DNA of 64,000 bases from Ascidia mentula (lineage: Eukaryota > Chordata > Ascidiacea > Phlebobranchia > Ascidiidae), in assembly GCA_947561715.1 (NCBI GenBank), contig OX387204.1, positions 7,755,001-7,819,000 of the forward strand. Direction: 5' to 3'. Below, piece by piece: positions 1 through 13,823 of this stretch (position 1 is its first letter; every line of letters begins with the position of its first letter). The translations under genes and the position numbers were made by a program. Under the pieces are notes generated by a model. It saw only the letters and a program-made list of their open reading frames with translations, made no database searches and was not told the DNA's origin.

Positions 1-1445
1 ACTCAGCTCGCTCCTTTGCTGGAGAATCTCATGGTTGTGCTGGTGCTGGGGATGTGCGTGTGGTGGTTGCTGGTGATGATGGTGGTGGTGCATTTGGTGG
101 TGGTGCATCTGGTTGTGCTGGTGCGCCAAGGGCTCGGATTCGGCTTCCAAGATTGATGGGAAGTTGATGGGATGAGGTGGGAAGACGTTTGTTTGGTGAT
201 TTTGAGGGTAGGCGCCATGAACTTCGTTGTATGCCATGCCGTTGGCGTACTGGCTCTCAACGAAAGCCTTCTCTTGCTTGGGTGCGAGGTTGTGGCCATT
301 GATTTGTGGGCAGGTGATGTCGTTTATCTCCCTGCTGCACCTCCTGCCATCTTGGTAGGCAGCGACAGGAGGGTTGTCGTATTGGATCTGTGGTTGTTGG
401 CTTTCCCAGGAGTTCATGGTGGGGACACATTCGGTGATTTCGGTCTTTACGTCGTAGGGTTGCTGCTGGGGTTTGTTCATCATGTTGATTGGCGAACACG
501 GTTGTTGGGGCATGTGGTTCGGTGACATGGAAGGGTTGGGAGATGTAGATGGCAGGGAACATCTGTCAGTAGTGAGGCTTGTCGACCTCGTACGCTGGTA
601 GAAGTTGGCCATTTGGTCGTTATCCTCGTGAGTGGTCACCGCAATGGAGGGCATGGAGGTGTGCCTGCGTGGGTCGTACATCGGCACCATATCGGACTCA
701 GAGTTGAGCCTTTGCCTGACGTTAAGCATCGCCTCTTGGCCATTGTACATTGGTGAATGGGCAGGAGAGGTTGGGTTAGCGTTAGGCGAAGAAGGATGAA
801 GCACTGCGTCCGAAGTTTTGATGAAGCTCGACACAGGAGGAATGTTGCTCAAGTTTGGGCTTCCTGGAGAGGAGGCAATGACGTTTTGCGGGACCGACGA
901 TGCGGGCTCGTGATTGGGCGAGTGCTGTGGGGAATGGTGGTAGTGTTGGTTGCCGTTTTGCTTCACCACGACGTTGAAGTTCAAGTTCACGCAAGACATG
1001 TTGTTTGTGGCATCGCCGTTGTTGTTGTTGCTGTTGTTGTAGCAGTTAGACTGTTGGTAGACGCAAGAGTTGCCGGCATGGGACATGTGGTTATGGAATC
1101 CTAAAAAGCAATTTGTTACAGGTGTTGGTCATGTTGTGTATTATGTTGTGTATTATACTTAAGCCAGTTAAAGACAATCAATTTACCGTTAGGCATCGTT
1201 TTCGGGCAGTTGAGAATATCGTGAATATCGGAAGCGCTGTCACGTCGGAAGATGCTAGGATCTGTGGCAAACATGGGACCCGCTTGCATGGGGGGTGGCA
1301 TCGAGACTTCGGCGTTCTTCATCGATGTGCTGATTGTTGGTGCGTTCATGTAGTAATCGCTCATGGAGCCCTGAAAGATATCAGGTAAAGGTTCCACTTC
1401 GTTGCCGTTGGACAAACAATCAGCTACAATGCCTGTCATAGCCAT
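1..1445 (-). CDS. Low-complexity transcription-factor-like protein, N-terminal part (cut by window edge)
   Basis: Two exons read in one frame: 1445-1187, starting at an ATG in the good context CCCCCATGG and ending in phase 1 at a gtaaat donor, and 1100-1, starting after a ttttttag acceptor and open to the window edge. They give about 453 residues rich in Ser, Pro, Asn, Gln and His, including NNSNNNN, SP-rich stretches (SSPGSPN, TSPAHSP), a VKTE sumoylation-like site and a His/Gln run near the edge (HHHQMHHHHHQQ). This looks like the disordered activating region of a transcription factor; no DNA-binding domain is inside the window. The segment FRRDSASDIHDIL recalls the YRRDSAS segment of KLF5, so a Kruppel-like factor is one possibility, at low confidence. 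Upstream of the ATG an in-frame TAA and a possible taag acceptor in phase 1 leave the true first exon open. The large flank upstream suits a developmental regulator. Confidence 0.6.
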
Positions 1446-4329
1446 GGGGGCGATGAGGTCTTAGACCAATTGACCCCCCGGTTTAAGCCACTATTTAGCT
1501 GGTTTCAGAATCATAAAACGCCTTTGATTTATTACGAGCGGCTATAGCGGTGTGTGTGCTTAGCGCACATGCCCGGTGCGACTTGACAAAATACAGGAGC
1601 GGGACCTGCTGAGGGCCAAAATCTGTTTAAACACGCGGCTCGTATTGTGCCGATGGCAATGTTATTGCGCGGCGCCTGATCAAAGCGGCACACAGCACCT
1701 AACTGGAATATTGGCAATTGACGATTTGGACAAGCGAATCGGCGGCTCAATGCGAACGCAGGAACCAGGTTATTTGTCGCCCACTGCTGAAACACTGGAG
1801 AGAGGAGAACGCTTGGGGTAAAGCAAATGAACGCGTCCTCCGAATTGGCCCCTTAATTGATGGAACACTTGTCTGTGTGGTTTGGGATTAGAATACGTTT
1901 TTTTATTTTCTCCTATCGCCAGGAAGTGTACCTGATATGTTTGGGCGAATCCAATAGGTTTTTCCGTTCTTGCGATACCGTAATCGCATCACGCATTCAG
2001 GGGCAAAAATTAACATGCCCTGGAATCTTTTCAGGTGTCGCTCGGCAATTGAGGTTGACAAGTTTTAAAAATAACTCATTTTATTACTTCCAACGTTTCC
2101 TTCGCCTCTGGTAAAGCCAGTCTTGCACAAAATATACGTGGGTGGCAGTAGTCGCGTTGTCCATGCGCATTCTTCGCATGTCTTATTATTAACATCATAC
2201 GTTGCCACGTCCGACTACGGAAACTGCGACGTTTACAAAGCGAGCTTTCAGGCCGTTGCTCCGAAATTAGCGACATCGCGAATAATGACTCCCGCAAAGA
2301 GCGTAAGTACGTTTCCGTGTATCGATTCGCGCCTGACACGGAAGTTCTGTTAACATAGTCCCGACGCGACAAGAGCGGCGTAACATTGAGGAATGGCCTT
2401 GACGTCAATATATTAGCTGCGTGGCGTGTATGGATGTCGCGACGACGAACAAACTCACAGTGATAACCAACGGTTCGCGAAAGCCTCCTCAAAGCGCTGA
2501 TTACAGGAAAATCATACCTTTGGGAACGCCAACTCCAAAATAGAATAGATCGCCAACAATACGCAAAGCCCTCGAGAGAATTTGCGTCTACAATGGGGCC
2601 CAGCATTATGATGGGCACCATATACGCGGTGCTTTTGCACTTACTCTCTCGTCGGGCTTTGTACAAAACAAGGGAAAGTTGTTTGGGCAGGTGAACTTCG
2701 CCAAACCACAACGCCCTGTGCGCATCACTTGAGCGGTTAAGTTGTGTTCCAGAGTCTTAAGAACATTTGACAGCGAATGCTAAGCGTGAGCTGATCCTGC
2801 CTTAAAGACTACATCAGCGACAAGTACGTAACTGGTCACTGAAACCATTTCTGAATACGTGGAGGCGTTTACGCGCTCGTGTGTTTGACAACTTCAGTGC
2901 TGACGTCAAAGCAGATTAACTATGGCAACGGAGAGCGTCTGTGAATCTACTTCAAATCGAGTGGCCAACATTTCAGTCGCAACCAAATCAAGATACTTTA
3001 ATCCCAAACGCATGTAATCTTCACCGAGAGCCCGATGACGTAATCGTTTAGAACACACCAATCCGACGCGATATTTTTGGATTCGCTTGACGCAACCCGA
3101 ATACTGGACGTCAGTCTGTAAGGTAATAAATCGCACCGACTGGGTGGCATTTCAACCAATCCGCACCTAGTGTCGACTGCTTGGCTATGACATATATCCA
3201 ACTTGCTCCTTCAATTTAGCCTGATGTTTCGGCGAGTCGTGATGGTGCAAAATATTGGTTGCTATGGTTATATGTTGGCATCCGGTTGGTATGGGATATT
3301 ACAAACGTCTGGAACATCGAGCTGCAGTTTAGCGTAAAATTCATTATTTAAACTTGCGTGATATTTTATAAGGCTGTAAACCTGCTTTTGTTAAACGGAC
3401 AATAGTTGAAGTCCAATTGATTAGTGTGTGTTTGGTGCCAAGTGAAGGTGAATAGCTAATTTTTGGTGTGTATCCGCGACGTTTTGCTCGGTTTACAACA
3501 GACACGTGCCCCATTGATACGATTCTAATTTCCGATGATATTGCGCTTGAAACAGGAAATGAAAGAGGAGTGATTTTTTCCGCCCACGGGCGTCACTGCG
3601 CCAGAGATAATAAAATTTGCCAGCGGAAAGTTGCTTAGTAAATCAATATAGCGCTTATTAATCACGAAGTTATACCTGGCCAAGACAACAAAACTGTTTG
3701 TTTGAAGTATAAGCCGGGTCCAAATGCCCAACGCCCAATATACTAACCGCAGCGAATCAAACATCACTGATGAAGCAATCTAATCGAAGTTCAAGTAGGC
3801 GACGCATTTCCGATTGTCGTCATACGCAAGCAGAACCGCTAATATTTGCACCACTCATAAATCGTTGTTTAACTTTGCCTGTGCTTGGCGGCGGTTGAGG
3901 GTCAAAATCGTCAAGTGAAGTTGTAACTGCAACCAGAGCCCTTAGAAACGAAATACATTCCAGCGTCACCTTTAGCACGCGAAAGCAACGCAGACCCTTG
4001 GGCAGAATGTATTTGCATCGTCGCTGAGCAATTTCCTGCCATTTCGCCTCGCTGCCTACGAGTCCTCTCTGCCTCGCCGTCGCGGGGATAGAGGTGAATA
4101 AATTCGTCACCCATAAACATCGCTCGTCGAGTGATCCTGCACCGGAGCGAGCCCCAGGGGGCAACTCTTCAAAGAGACCCCCGAAAAAAAACTAATCTTG
4201 TCGCATCGGATATCCCGCGTTACGCTCGCTCTACAGCGTGCATTACGCGCCACTGCAATCGAACGGCGGCTATTTTTTAAGTCCGATTTGATGGACAATA
4301 AACGAACAAAAGTGACCGAAGTCATTTAC

Positions 4330-4527
4330 CTCGAGACTTTCAACGCTCGTCCTCTCAGCAAGAGTCGGCTCGAAGTAGAACTCGGGTGACGAGACCGGCG
4401 AAAATGTGGACGAGCTATCGGAAACCGATGCGGCTTGTTCCAGGGACTGGTTGATGAAGCGGCTATCGGCGGGAATGGGGGCGTTAAAGTTCGGCGAAAG
4501 GTAATTCACAGCCACGGCAGCAGCCAT
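4330..4527 (-). CDS. Candidate upstream coding exon, 66 codons
   Basis: An ATG at 4527 (context ccaATGG) opens 66 codons ending in SVESLE at a good donor (gag then gtaaat). The protein is Ala/Ser/Pro rich with a SPVSSPEFYFEP segment, similar in style to the gene at 1-1445, and may be its first or alternative first exon. However, it ends in phase 0, whereas every usable acceptor near the 1445 ATG needs phase 1, so direct joining breaks the frame. Either an exon between 4329 and 1446 is missing from this account, or this belongs to another transcript. Upstream, at about 4560-4600 on the minus strand, possible acceptors (cctgtag, tttccacag) suggest a spliced or trans-spliced leader. Confidence 0.4.
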
Positions 4528-4850
4528 TGGTACGGAGCTTTCCTACAGGTGCGTGGTAATAACCAGGCACGCTTGGTCAAAGAGTTTGGAAACGTCTCAA
4601 AGCTGTGGAAACAGAACAACACGAGTTGTAAATTCTGTTTTCGGTATAGTTCAACATAGACTAAATCATAAACATGCTTTTATCCCTAATGCTGTTTGAC
4701 TGTCCACAGACTAACTTTTTATTCTGCCTAAATTCCTGTAAAAATAATCCCATCGGCAACCTAACATCTGGCGTCCACGGCTCGCGATCCTTAATGCATG
4801 GGTGATAGGTTGCTGTGATGAATATGAATGGCTAGACGTGAGCGACAAAC

Positions 4851-4920
4851 TATATAAACGGCCCGAGGGAAGAGAGGGTCTTAATTACACGAGGTCGCCG
4901 CAAACTCTTTTTTTCGCGCC
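4851..4920 (+). promoter_or_regulatory. TATA box and E2F-like site
   Basis: A textbook TATATAAA lies at 4851-4858 and a TTTTCGCGCC (perfect E2F-type site) at 4911-4920. About 113 nt past the TATA box an ATG at 4971 opens a 70-codon frame to 5183 (MLTEEMKKATPQIKK...), charged and unrecognised. The elements are seen directly. That they drive this small frame, or the minus-strand gene to the left, is not shown. Confidence 0.3.
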
Positions 4921-7900
4921 TGTCACTATTTGCGTAGACCAGCGGCTCACGGCACATCACAAAAGATAATATGCTGACGGAAGAAATGAAAAAGGCGACA
5001 CCGCAAATTAAGAAAACTTCAGTGCGAGACTACAACGGAAAAACGAATTGGCGTTTACCTGTAGATATTGTGAACACTGCCAAGGGAGAGCGACGAATCG
5101 AATTTTCGATTTTTCAAGACCAGTGGACGTCTTTGGGTAATAAACAACGAGAGAGCACGCGTAACATAATAGACTCAAAATAAAGGAGAATGTTATGGGA
5201 CCCCTCGTAGCGCAAATACCTTTAACAAAACTAACATCGCAATGCGGCCAAACTTCACGCAGCCGCCTTTGTGCGAAATTTCGACAAATATTAACATTTC
5301 CCTGTGGTCGACTACGCAGCACGCGATGCATTATTTCGCGAGTGCCAACGGTCGAATGGATCGCGTGTTTGGCGTTGACGAGGGCGCACGCACGCGACGC
5401 GAAGATTTTTTATTATTAAAGGCATTAACAATCGCGATCCGAACAGCTATATTGTATGGGATTGGAGAGAGGCAACGCTGGCCGCAAGCTGAATCGAGCC
5501 ACACAAAAGGCGAAGGTTAGCAGTGAATTAAAGCCGTTTACCAGGAAGTTATTATTTGTCGCTCACAATAACGCGTAACAAGAAGCGCTCCATTGTTCTA
5601 TCCGCGCGCCTACTACACAACAAACACATTTCGGCGCGTTTGCAGCCCAATTTGTGACTCTTTCACCCATCAGCTACCACCATATGTGTCAAATTCCACT
5701 GCAAGCGCGACGTAATTCTGCGTGGTCGCGGTTGTCCCTGTCACCAGCAAAATTGACGAGGCCATTGTTTGTTTCCTACTACCAGGCAGAGCACTTTGCC
5801 TAGCGCTTTGCAATAGAGGAAATAACAATAACATACCTGCTTGCACTAAATGAGTGTATCGGTGCGCTTGGAAAAGAGGTCGGCGCAAATTGCAATATCG
5901 TCGTCGTCGTCGAGAAATCTCGGTTTTCGTCAACCGGGTCGGTTGCTTGTCGTTCAGCCCGTGAAGGCTTCGTTATGAAAATATGGCGACTGATGACGAG
6001 AACTGCGTTCACTTCGTATTTGCCCTTCGGCAAGTTGTAGCTTTGCGATGGCCTCGGCGATTTCTGCGCCACAAGCCTGTCTAATGGATGCGTTTCTGTC
6101 TCTGCAACATACATACAAAGCTTATCAATAAGAGAAAAAATATATATTCAGCGTTATGTCAAACATTGATGCACTCTTCAGTTAATGGGTTGAATTTTCC
6201 TTGAATACAGTTGAAAAACTAACACATAAACATTCACCAGCCCTTTACCGAAACAAAAGTTCTAATTTTTCCACACGGTTTTCTCAACCTGGCACTTTTG
6301 TCAACGCTTGGAGAGATAATTTCACCTTTCAAACGTTAATTCTAACTTAACCTTCCATGATTATGTCTTGATTTCCAAGAAGAGGATTAATTTCAAGCGG
6401 AATAATGTTATGGACGATCTTTCTTAATGCTAGCTTTTCTATAATCCTCATTTTTACGAAATTTTTCGCAGCGCAGAGTGCCACGTTATCAAAGCAAGGC
6501 CTTCTAATCTACATGCGTCGTCGGCCTTGCTCGCCTGCCCGAACTGCCAGTAACTTCAAAAACAAGATGCGATATCCTTTTTCATGGCCGCCGCGAAACG
6601 CCTGGTGACGCAGTCCAGAGGAGCAGCCAGATAAGAGAATAAGGAGTCTTTCAGCGAGTCGCGTTTTTCTCGTCAGAGATTTTTACACGCAGGCGAATGG
6701 GCACCTCCTGGATTGCACAACGCTCTTGAACCGGCCGGGCGAAACGCGAAAACACCGACAGGATAGTTACAATTTGCCAGCTCTCGCCCGGGGTAATTTT
6801 ATTCCGCGGGTGCTTCGTTCCGCCAGAGTCCGTTGCGCGCTGAACTTACTCACGGACACTTTAATTCGATTTCTACTCGATTACGCCATTATTGCCTTCT
6901 GCCTGGCATTTCACAACCGCGTAAACAGACTTTTCACAAAAACTACCAGAGCCTACACACAGCACCCCCGAAGCTATAATGCACCTGATAAATATCGCTT
7001 CTCTGCGCCCGAGTGACTTTGAAGACGCCAAGGCGGTCACGGCGTCGAAAACTCTGTCCTCGCGAGCGTCCCGCTTCGCTGGAAGCCCTTATTGCCATTG
7101 TGACGTCAAGCGCGTTGTCACGCAATGGTGCGTGCTGGTGCGTCCTGTTTTGGCGACGGAAGACACCAGCAACCCGAAGCTCTATGTCGTTTAGGTTGAA
7201 ACTGCCCTTGTACCAACTTCCCGTTGATTTCGCGAAAACGTCCTGTCGATAGCCGAGCGAACCCCATTGTACAAGGCATTCAAATTAGATATACTTCTGA
7301 CGTGTTTCGGCAAAGCGGCTGTTTCGAGCATTTTCTTCGCCTACCCCAGGAAGCAGCACGCTTTCAACAACAATTCTTCGGCGTTAAAGGATCCTGTTAG
7401 TTGTTATCAGACACAAACATAGTTTAGCCGCCAACTCTTTGTGTTTTGGTGATGAAAAATGATCGCCGTCTGTTAACCCCGAGGAAACTGTCAGTCGAAT
7501 CAACTGGCGCCTGTGAAAGACATCCGTGTTCACAATTTTGCGGCTATAGACGGTGACTTATCATCAGTAGTAAACACACGAAATACTTCAGTAGTCAAGA
7601 ATTAAATTAGGTAATTTCACACTTAGCGGTAATCGCATTTTGTTGGCAACAATTTTAAAAACCACATTGGTTTCGTGCGGGCCTTTGCCGTGCGTTGTCC
7701 GACATAGAAACAACGTCATCCCAAATATGAGGTAAACATTTTAGTTGGAATTTTGTTACAAGTCTATACGATAATGTTCCCACTGCCAATGTCATCATCT
7801 CCATAAAACCGCACACATGAATTTTGGGGCGTAGTCGTGTAACCGAAACGCATCCGTTGAATAAAGAGCTTAAGTCGAGCGCATATATACAGCGAAGTAG

Positions 7901-10900
7901 TCTTGCCTCGTATATCGTAAACACTTCCCATGTTCGGTTAAATATCAAAAGTTGCTCGGTGCGCTGTCACCAGTTTTAAAGACGAGTCGATTCGGTCAAC
8001 GGCGGCAACGCATCTCACGGATCGCACTTGAATTAGTATATGTCTGAATCACCGAAGGCCTTGGCGGCCATTCTCTCCACTCGTTCTCCTTTGTATTTTC
8101 AGGGATATGCCGTAATGCATCGGCGAGACACGACAGGATCGGCTGGACTACGTCATATAAAAAAATTCCAACCAAAAAAATGTTTATGTAAGCAATATAG
8201 TCTGTTCGGCGACTTGACCTTTCGCGTTCACGGCTCATTTCCCCCGTACAATGGAACGACCAGATTTAGTTTCTTACTTCACCTGAACACAAACATCGCA
8301 TAAATAACGTTGCCGTTGTGGATGTTTTGACGAACCACAAACCGTGCTTTTGTAAACATCGTTTGCAGAAAAGTCTGTGACGTCGTACTGGGGGCTTTAG
8401 AATAAGTGAAGTGTTTGTTGTCTGCGTTTCGCGGCCAAGAACAAGTCATTGCGGACTAGCAGCACAATGGCACTTATTCAGGCGCAAAAATACAGCTGGA
8501 ATTTTGCGATATTTTTGTAACGTGTACGAAACGAAACCACCAGTCTGTGAAATTCATGCGGATCAAGCTAGGGCACTGATCATGCACACACAACGTTGCC
8601 GCGACTTATAAGGATGCAGCAGGGCCCACCTTACATACCTCCCATTGTAGCGGTGACGGACCCTCGCTCAACAACAATTGCTTGGTTAAGTCGAAAAAAG
8701 CAGGGACTTACAGCAGATAAACAAGGTCTATTGTTTTGTTTCAATATTCATACCGAATCGAAATAAGCGGAGTGAGAGTGATGTAATCACTCTGCGCTCA
8801 TCAAAGGTGGCCCAAGCGTCGGGTGTTCGCGCCAATGACACTTAAAAGTACCGGGTGGATCTTAACTGAACACTCGAATTTACACAGCTTTCACGCACTC
8901 CGGGCTGCGCACTCCAAAAAAGATGACATCTAATGACCCGTTTTAATGTTTGCAGCCGTGACTTGCAAATAATAAACCGCAGGGCTCTTATAAAAGCCAT
9001 ATTAGAGAAGGTAACAGCATAGAAATCTATTTCTCGTTTCGTAAACGGATTAACACGCGCGCCCATCGGATGCGGCCAAACAGCCAGATCGTGGGGCGGG
9101 GCAGGACCTTTGATTTACAATATCCATTCTGCGGAATCGCGGTTCCCGTGGATCGCGTCTATCGCCACGCGATGGTGATTGCAAAATATACACAGCCTCG
9201 CCACTAATCTCTCTGGGTACAAATCGGTCACGCAATCACTTCTTAACTCTTTAGCGGAAAAACCTTGGTAACGAAGCGTTGTTTCCAAGAAATGCCAAAA
9301 CACACTCACGCAGTCGATGTGCATCCGAAAATCGGGCGATTTTTATTTCTTTGAGAACAGACTAACTTTGTGACTTGGTGGCCAACTCGGGAAGAGGAAC
9401 CGCATGAACACATGTTTTTGTGAAGCAATTCCCACTTGTAATGCCAAGAACAAATGCCGAACACTCTGTTCACAGTTTATTTCACTGTAAATGGAATCGT
9501 TCAGGAGGAAACCCGGCAGTTAGGGCCCACGTTCGTGTTATGTGGTCGCGTAATAATCCGGAACTTCGTTGGTCTGTTACATGGCCCAATACGCCAGTGC
9601 ATCGATTCCCAAACTGGGGTTACATAAAAAAATATAAAGGTTTCCATTAACTACTGAATATAAAGTTAGTTACTTTTGGGCAAAAATTGAAATTATTCGT
9701 TAAGCCTTGGGCCAATAAACGCATCAGAGTAAAATTCTCCAAAAAAACGTTTGGCGCCGAAGCTGGAAATTTGCCAGAAGAGCTTTTTGAGTAAATTTAC
9801 CAAACGAAACAAATTACGACAAATGTGCGTTTTTATTGTTACTTAAATAACCTTGCAGTGTTCCACAGGCAAAAAAAGTTTGTAAAACACTGCTCTAGTG
9901 TGTGTTGTAAAGAAAATTGAAAAAAATGCACTATCCCGAAGGTAAGGGCTAATGTCAATATTATCCTATGTTATCTTGTATATAACCAGGAGACGACCAA
10001 CCAGGGAGTCAAAACACAACTGTTTATCACATAGGTCTAATGGCAAGTCTGTTGTACAACAAGCCGTCTTCCGAGACACGTTTGGGTGACTGTGGTCTCA
10101 TTATCTATATTACCCCGCGCGATTAGGCTGTCAGCAGCGCCAGTTGGTACTTGGCCATGAAGATGAGCTGACCTACATCTTAGCATGTTTTAACGCCGCA
10201 AAGGCCAGATAACCACGAGCAGGCTTTACGAGTCACCTTCACGTTTTTCACTGCATGGAAAATTCCAACAATGACGCGAAAATAAAACTTTGCGGTGTAA
10301 GTGTCAATACTTATCTACTTACGGGCTGAATTAAAATTGATAAACCAAAAAAGGCCTGGAGTGGTTTTCTCATCTTGCTCATACCAACGTGTAATCTGAA
10401 CTGTCTTTGGATAGTGGGTAAAAACAAGACAACAAAGAATACACAAACTGCTCAATTACTATCTTCATAACAAAATAGGAAAACGTTGGCAATTACTTTA
10501 AACGTGATTTAGTATTAAACTTGAAGTCAAATCAGAGAACAGTGTGTACATAAATGTGCAGTAATGGAAATATGACCCTGAATAACTACCTATATCACTT
10601 AAAGCCCTCTTTGATATTGCATAAATTTTGCACGAAATTTGCAACGATCACCGCATCTAGGCAGCGGTAGCGAATACGTGTTGTCGGGGTCATCGGACAT
10701 CCGCCACGAGCGGACGATCATCAAAAATCGTGAATCGCCCGAGAGCAGGACTTGTTAGAAAGCCGGTAAATATCGAGCAAGGTCGTGACAGAACGCGAAG
10801 GCCTCGCACAACCGCCGCCATTCTCAAAGGCGCACGAGTCGAAATCAACGGATCACGATTTGTTCTCGGGGCGACGCGCTGATCGCCTCACCCGTGCACC

Positions 10901-12196
10901 CGCATTTCGTCATGCGGTCGCATCATGCTAGATATTTGGACATATCTGAGTGCCCAGTTTCTGCTAAAGCTAACGTGCGCGTATTCGTGTATTATGGCAA
11001 TTTTTTAGGCATTCACACGCATATTATGTGCTAGGACTGAGGATGATTCATTGTTTATCGCTGTAAACCGAGCCAAACATGGCAAATCGCATTGGATTCT
11101 GGAGAAGCGGTGTGCACGTACACTCACGTCGTGTTTTGGTTGACCTCGTCGTTCTGGATTATTGTTACATATCAAATTCCATATCGAGCGCTATTTTGCG
11201 CCAACGTGAATTCGTAAGCGAAAAAATATCTTCCGACGTAAAACGTCGTTATAACCTCTATTTAGGGAGGGTCCGTGTCGTACGGTGTATCAGGTACCCC
11301 CGAAGCGGAGTTACTCCACTCGACGTCGAAACAACGTGACTGAAATCGCCACAATAACCGTGCGCGTCGCGCGAGCAGCGCATCAGTTTATAGACACTTA
11401 TCGCAAGCGTGCATCGGTGCCTGGCCGTAAACGAAGGTTGCTTTATATAGCACCTGACGTAGCGCGCGGAATGACAGCGGCTCGCGGAGCACAACAATGT
11501 GATGATCGTTTGTAACACTTATGCCCGAACATTCTTTATCGAAATGTCGTGACTGTGCAAAAGATACGCGCGACGACCATCCGTTAAATACAAACTGTTT
11601 TGCATTGGGCGCCGTGTATTCTGGGAATGTCGATCTGACACCTGTCGGCGGTTGTCATGGATGCATCGTCATTCTGCAGATGCGGCCATCTTCCGTTTCC
11701 TAATTTGTGTGGTTTCAAAATTGTATTGTGGGAAAAGAATCGTATCCTGCTGTGACATTAGATGGTTCCTAATATTAAAATAAGGATGCTAGGAAGAAAT
11801 AAGGAAGAATACCACTGTGGATCAAGCTCGAATTTTTGTAGGTTGGACGAAAAACCAAGTTCACATTTTTCACTACAAAATTTTTTTTAAAGGACGGTTA
11901 ACATTTATTTGCAAAGTGAAATGTCAAAATATTTTGCCGAAGTAGACACACTTGTCATCACCAATCTGTTTTTTCACAGTTTTCAATGTTTGGATCAAAC
12001 AATTTGTTTTTGAAATCATGTTAACTTTGCCCGTAAGTTTTCGTGACGTAGTACAAGGAAAATGCCACAAAGTTACTCCTCCTTCACGCCTTCGGTCAAT
12101 AATAAACTGCTGAACCACATCGAGTTGTTGTGTTAACGACGACGTTTCCCCAATGCACCAAAACTCAAAGTCCGTGAGCGGGTCCTACGTGGAACG

Positions 12197-12210
12197 GTTG
12201 CCATGGAGAC
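12197..12210 (+). promoter_or_regulatory. X-box-like motif (RFX type)
   Basis: GTTGCCATGGAGAC fits the RFX/X-box pattern RYYNYYATRRNRAC at every position. A second full fit, GTCCCCATGGCGAC, lies at 20190-20203. Such motifs control ciliary genes in animals. By chance about two matches to this loose pattern are expected in 64 kb, so function is uncertain. Confidence 0.25.
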
Positions 12211-13823
12211 AAAAGTCGGACGCTTGTGGCGCGAATCAAGTGTGTCACGAGTTAGGGAAATCAAACATCAGTCTTTTGTCGTTGCGTAAACATCGTAGGC
12301 GAAGCGATGATCGCTCTTTCGACGGACGACAAACACACACACTCTTCACGCACGACACGTTCGCCCGATCCTTCAACTGGCGTTTGTGTGATGGAGCCAA
12401 CGTTCAGTATTTGTCCACGTCGTCAGCGTGACTCGTCAAAACTTTGCGTTTCTTGGGGGGGCGCAACACGTCATTGGGTCGAAATTCGGGTGAAACTGGG
12501 TCGGGTTAAATTTTTCCACCCCCACTTGAAATAAAGTAAATCTAAATCAATGCCTGGAAACCGTTTGCAAAAAATAAAGTAATTAAGAAGAACTGATAAA
12601 ATTGGTTCACTTAATCTTCTTGGGAATAACGATCCTCGATAAATTCAGAAACAGTTGCGTATCGAAAATATATAATGATGACATTGCACTTTGCGTAGAC
12701 TTGCCCTTATTAACTGGATGTAGATGCGTAATATGGGCGGGACTTGATGCTGTCACAAAACGTCGAAACTCGAGTGGTAAGTTTCCGTTCGTCTGTTTGT
12801 GTTTAAAAAAAGAACGGCTATATAAGATGTGTGCGTCGATCTCGACGCAAATACTAAGCCACGCATCCGCAATATAGTCACAATGGTAAAGCAACGTTGA
12901 CGCGCCCCTTCTGGTGGCGCATTCCTAAAGCTAAACGCGGTGTTTGGGGGCTGCCCATTGACGTGTTCTCCAAGCACAGGGATCACGGTGGGCAGGTATA
13001 GGTTAAAACGGGTGTCCATCATAAGCAAAAGTTTTCTCTAAAATCAGGGGAAATTTGTTGTTGTGTAAGTGCTCATGCACAAAAATGGAAATGAATGCGT
13101 TTTCCCGCAGAGGCTTCAAAGCATTTACGTAGAACAGGGTAGATCAATCCAATTTTAAGGATAATTTGCTGAACCTCTGTTTGAAGACGGAATATCGCGG
13201 TTTATTGTATATTCTTGCCGATGTTTCGTTTGTTCATTGGCTTAAAACTAAAACTAGAAGTAATGCTCCCTTTACCACCATTCAACCCATCCCATTGATA
13301 GGTGCTTTGAGCTGGTATTATTTCTATGGTGAACGTCGTCCATGAGAGTTAGATCAGTGTCACGTCGAAGCAAATAAACCTTGGCCGCGGCCTTGCTCTC
13401 AACGCGCTGAATACATTGTTGCTTCAAGTTGGATCAACTTTTCTCGCATGTGAGAAAAGCACGATTTCAACCGCGCGTCTCTGCTCGCTTTAATGGAATC
13501 GAGTCACGTCTTACCGCAACGGGAATTCAGCAGATCACCACGACACGTCCCAGATGGGATCACCTTTGTTCTATGTAACTTGCCTCCGGGACGTTTTTTC
13601 TAGTTATTGCTGTAACAGGCTCAGGTCATCTTTCGCCCGAGAGCATTATCACTGCCCAAGCGATCTATTCATAAACAAATAAATATTGTCTGTAAAGTTG
13701 CCGAACTTTATCTCTGGTTAGTGTTTGTGCACTTGTACTTACTACTTAATGACTGTAACGACAATACAGTTGACCTAATAATGGTTGCTTAGTTACCTTG
13801 TTATGTTTCTGGTAATGGATTCA

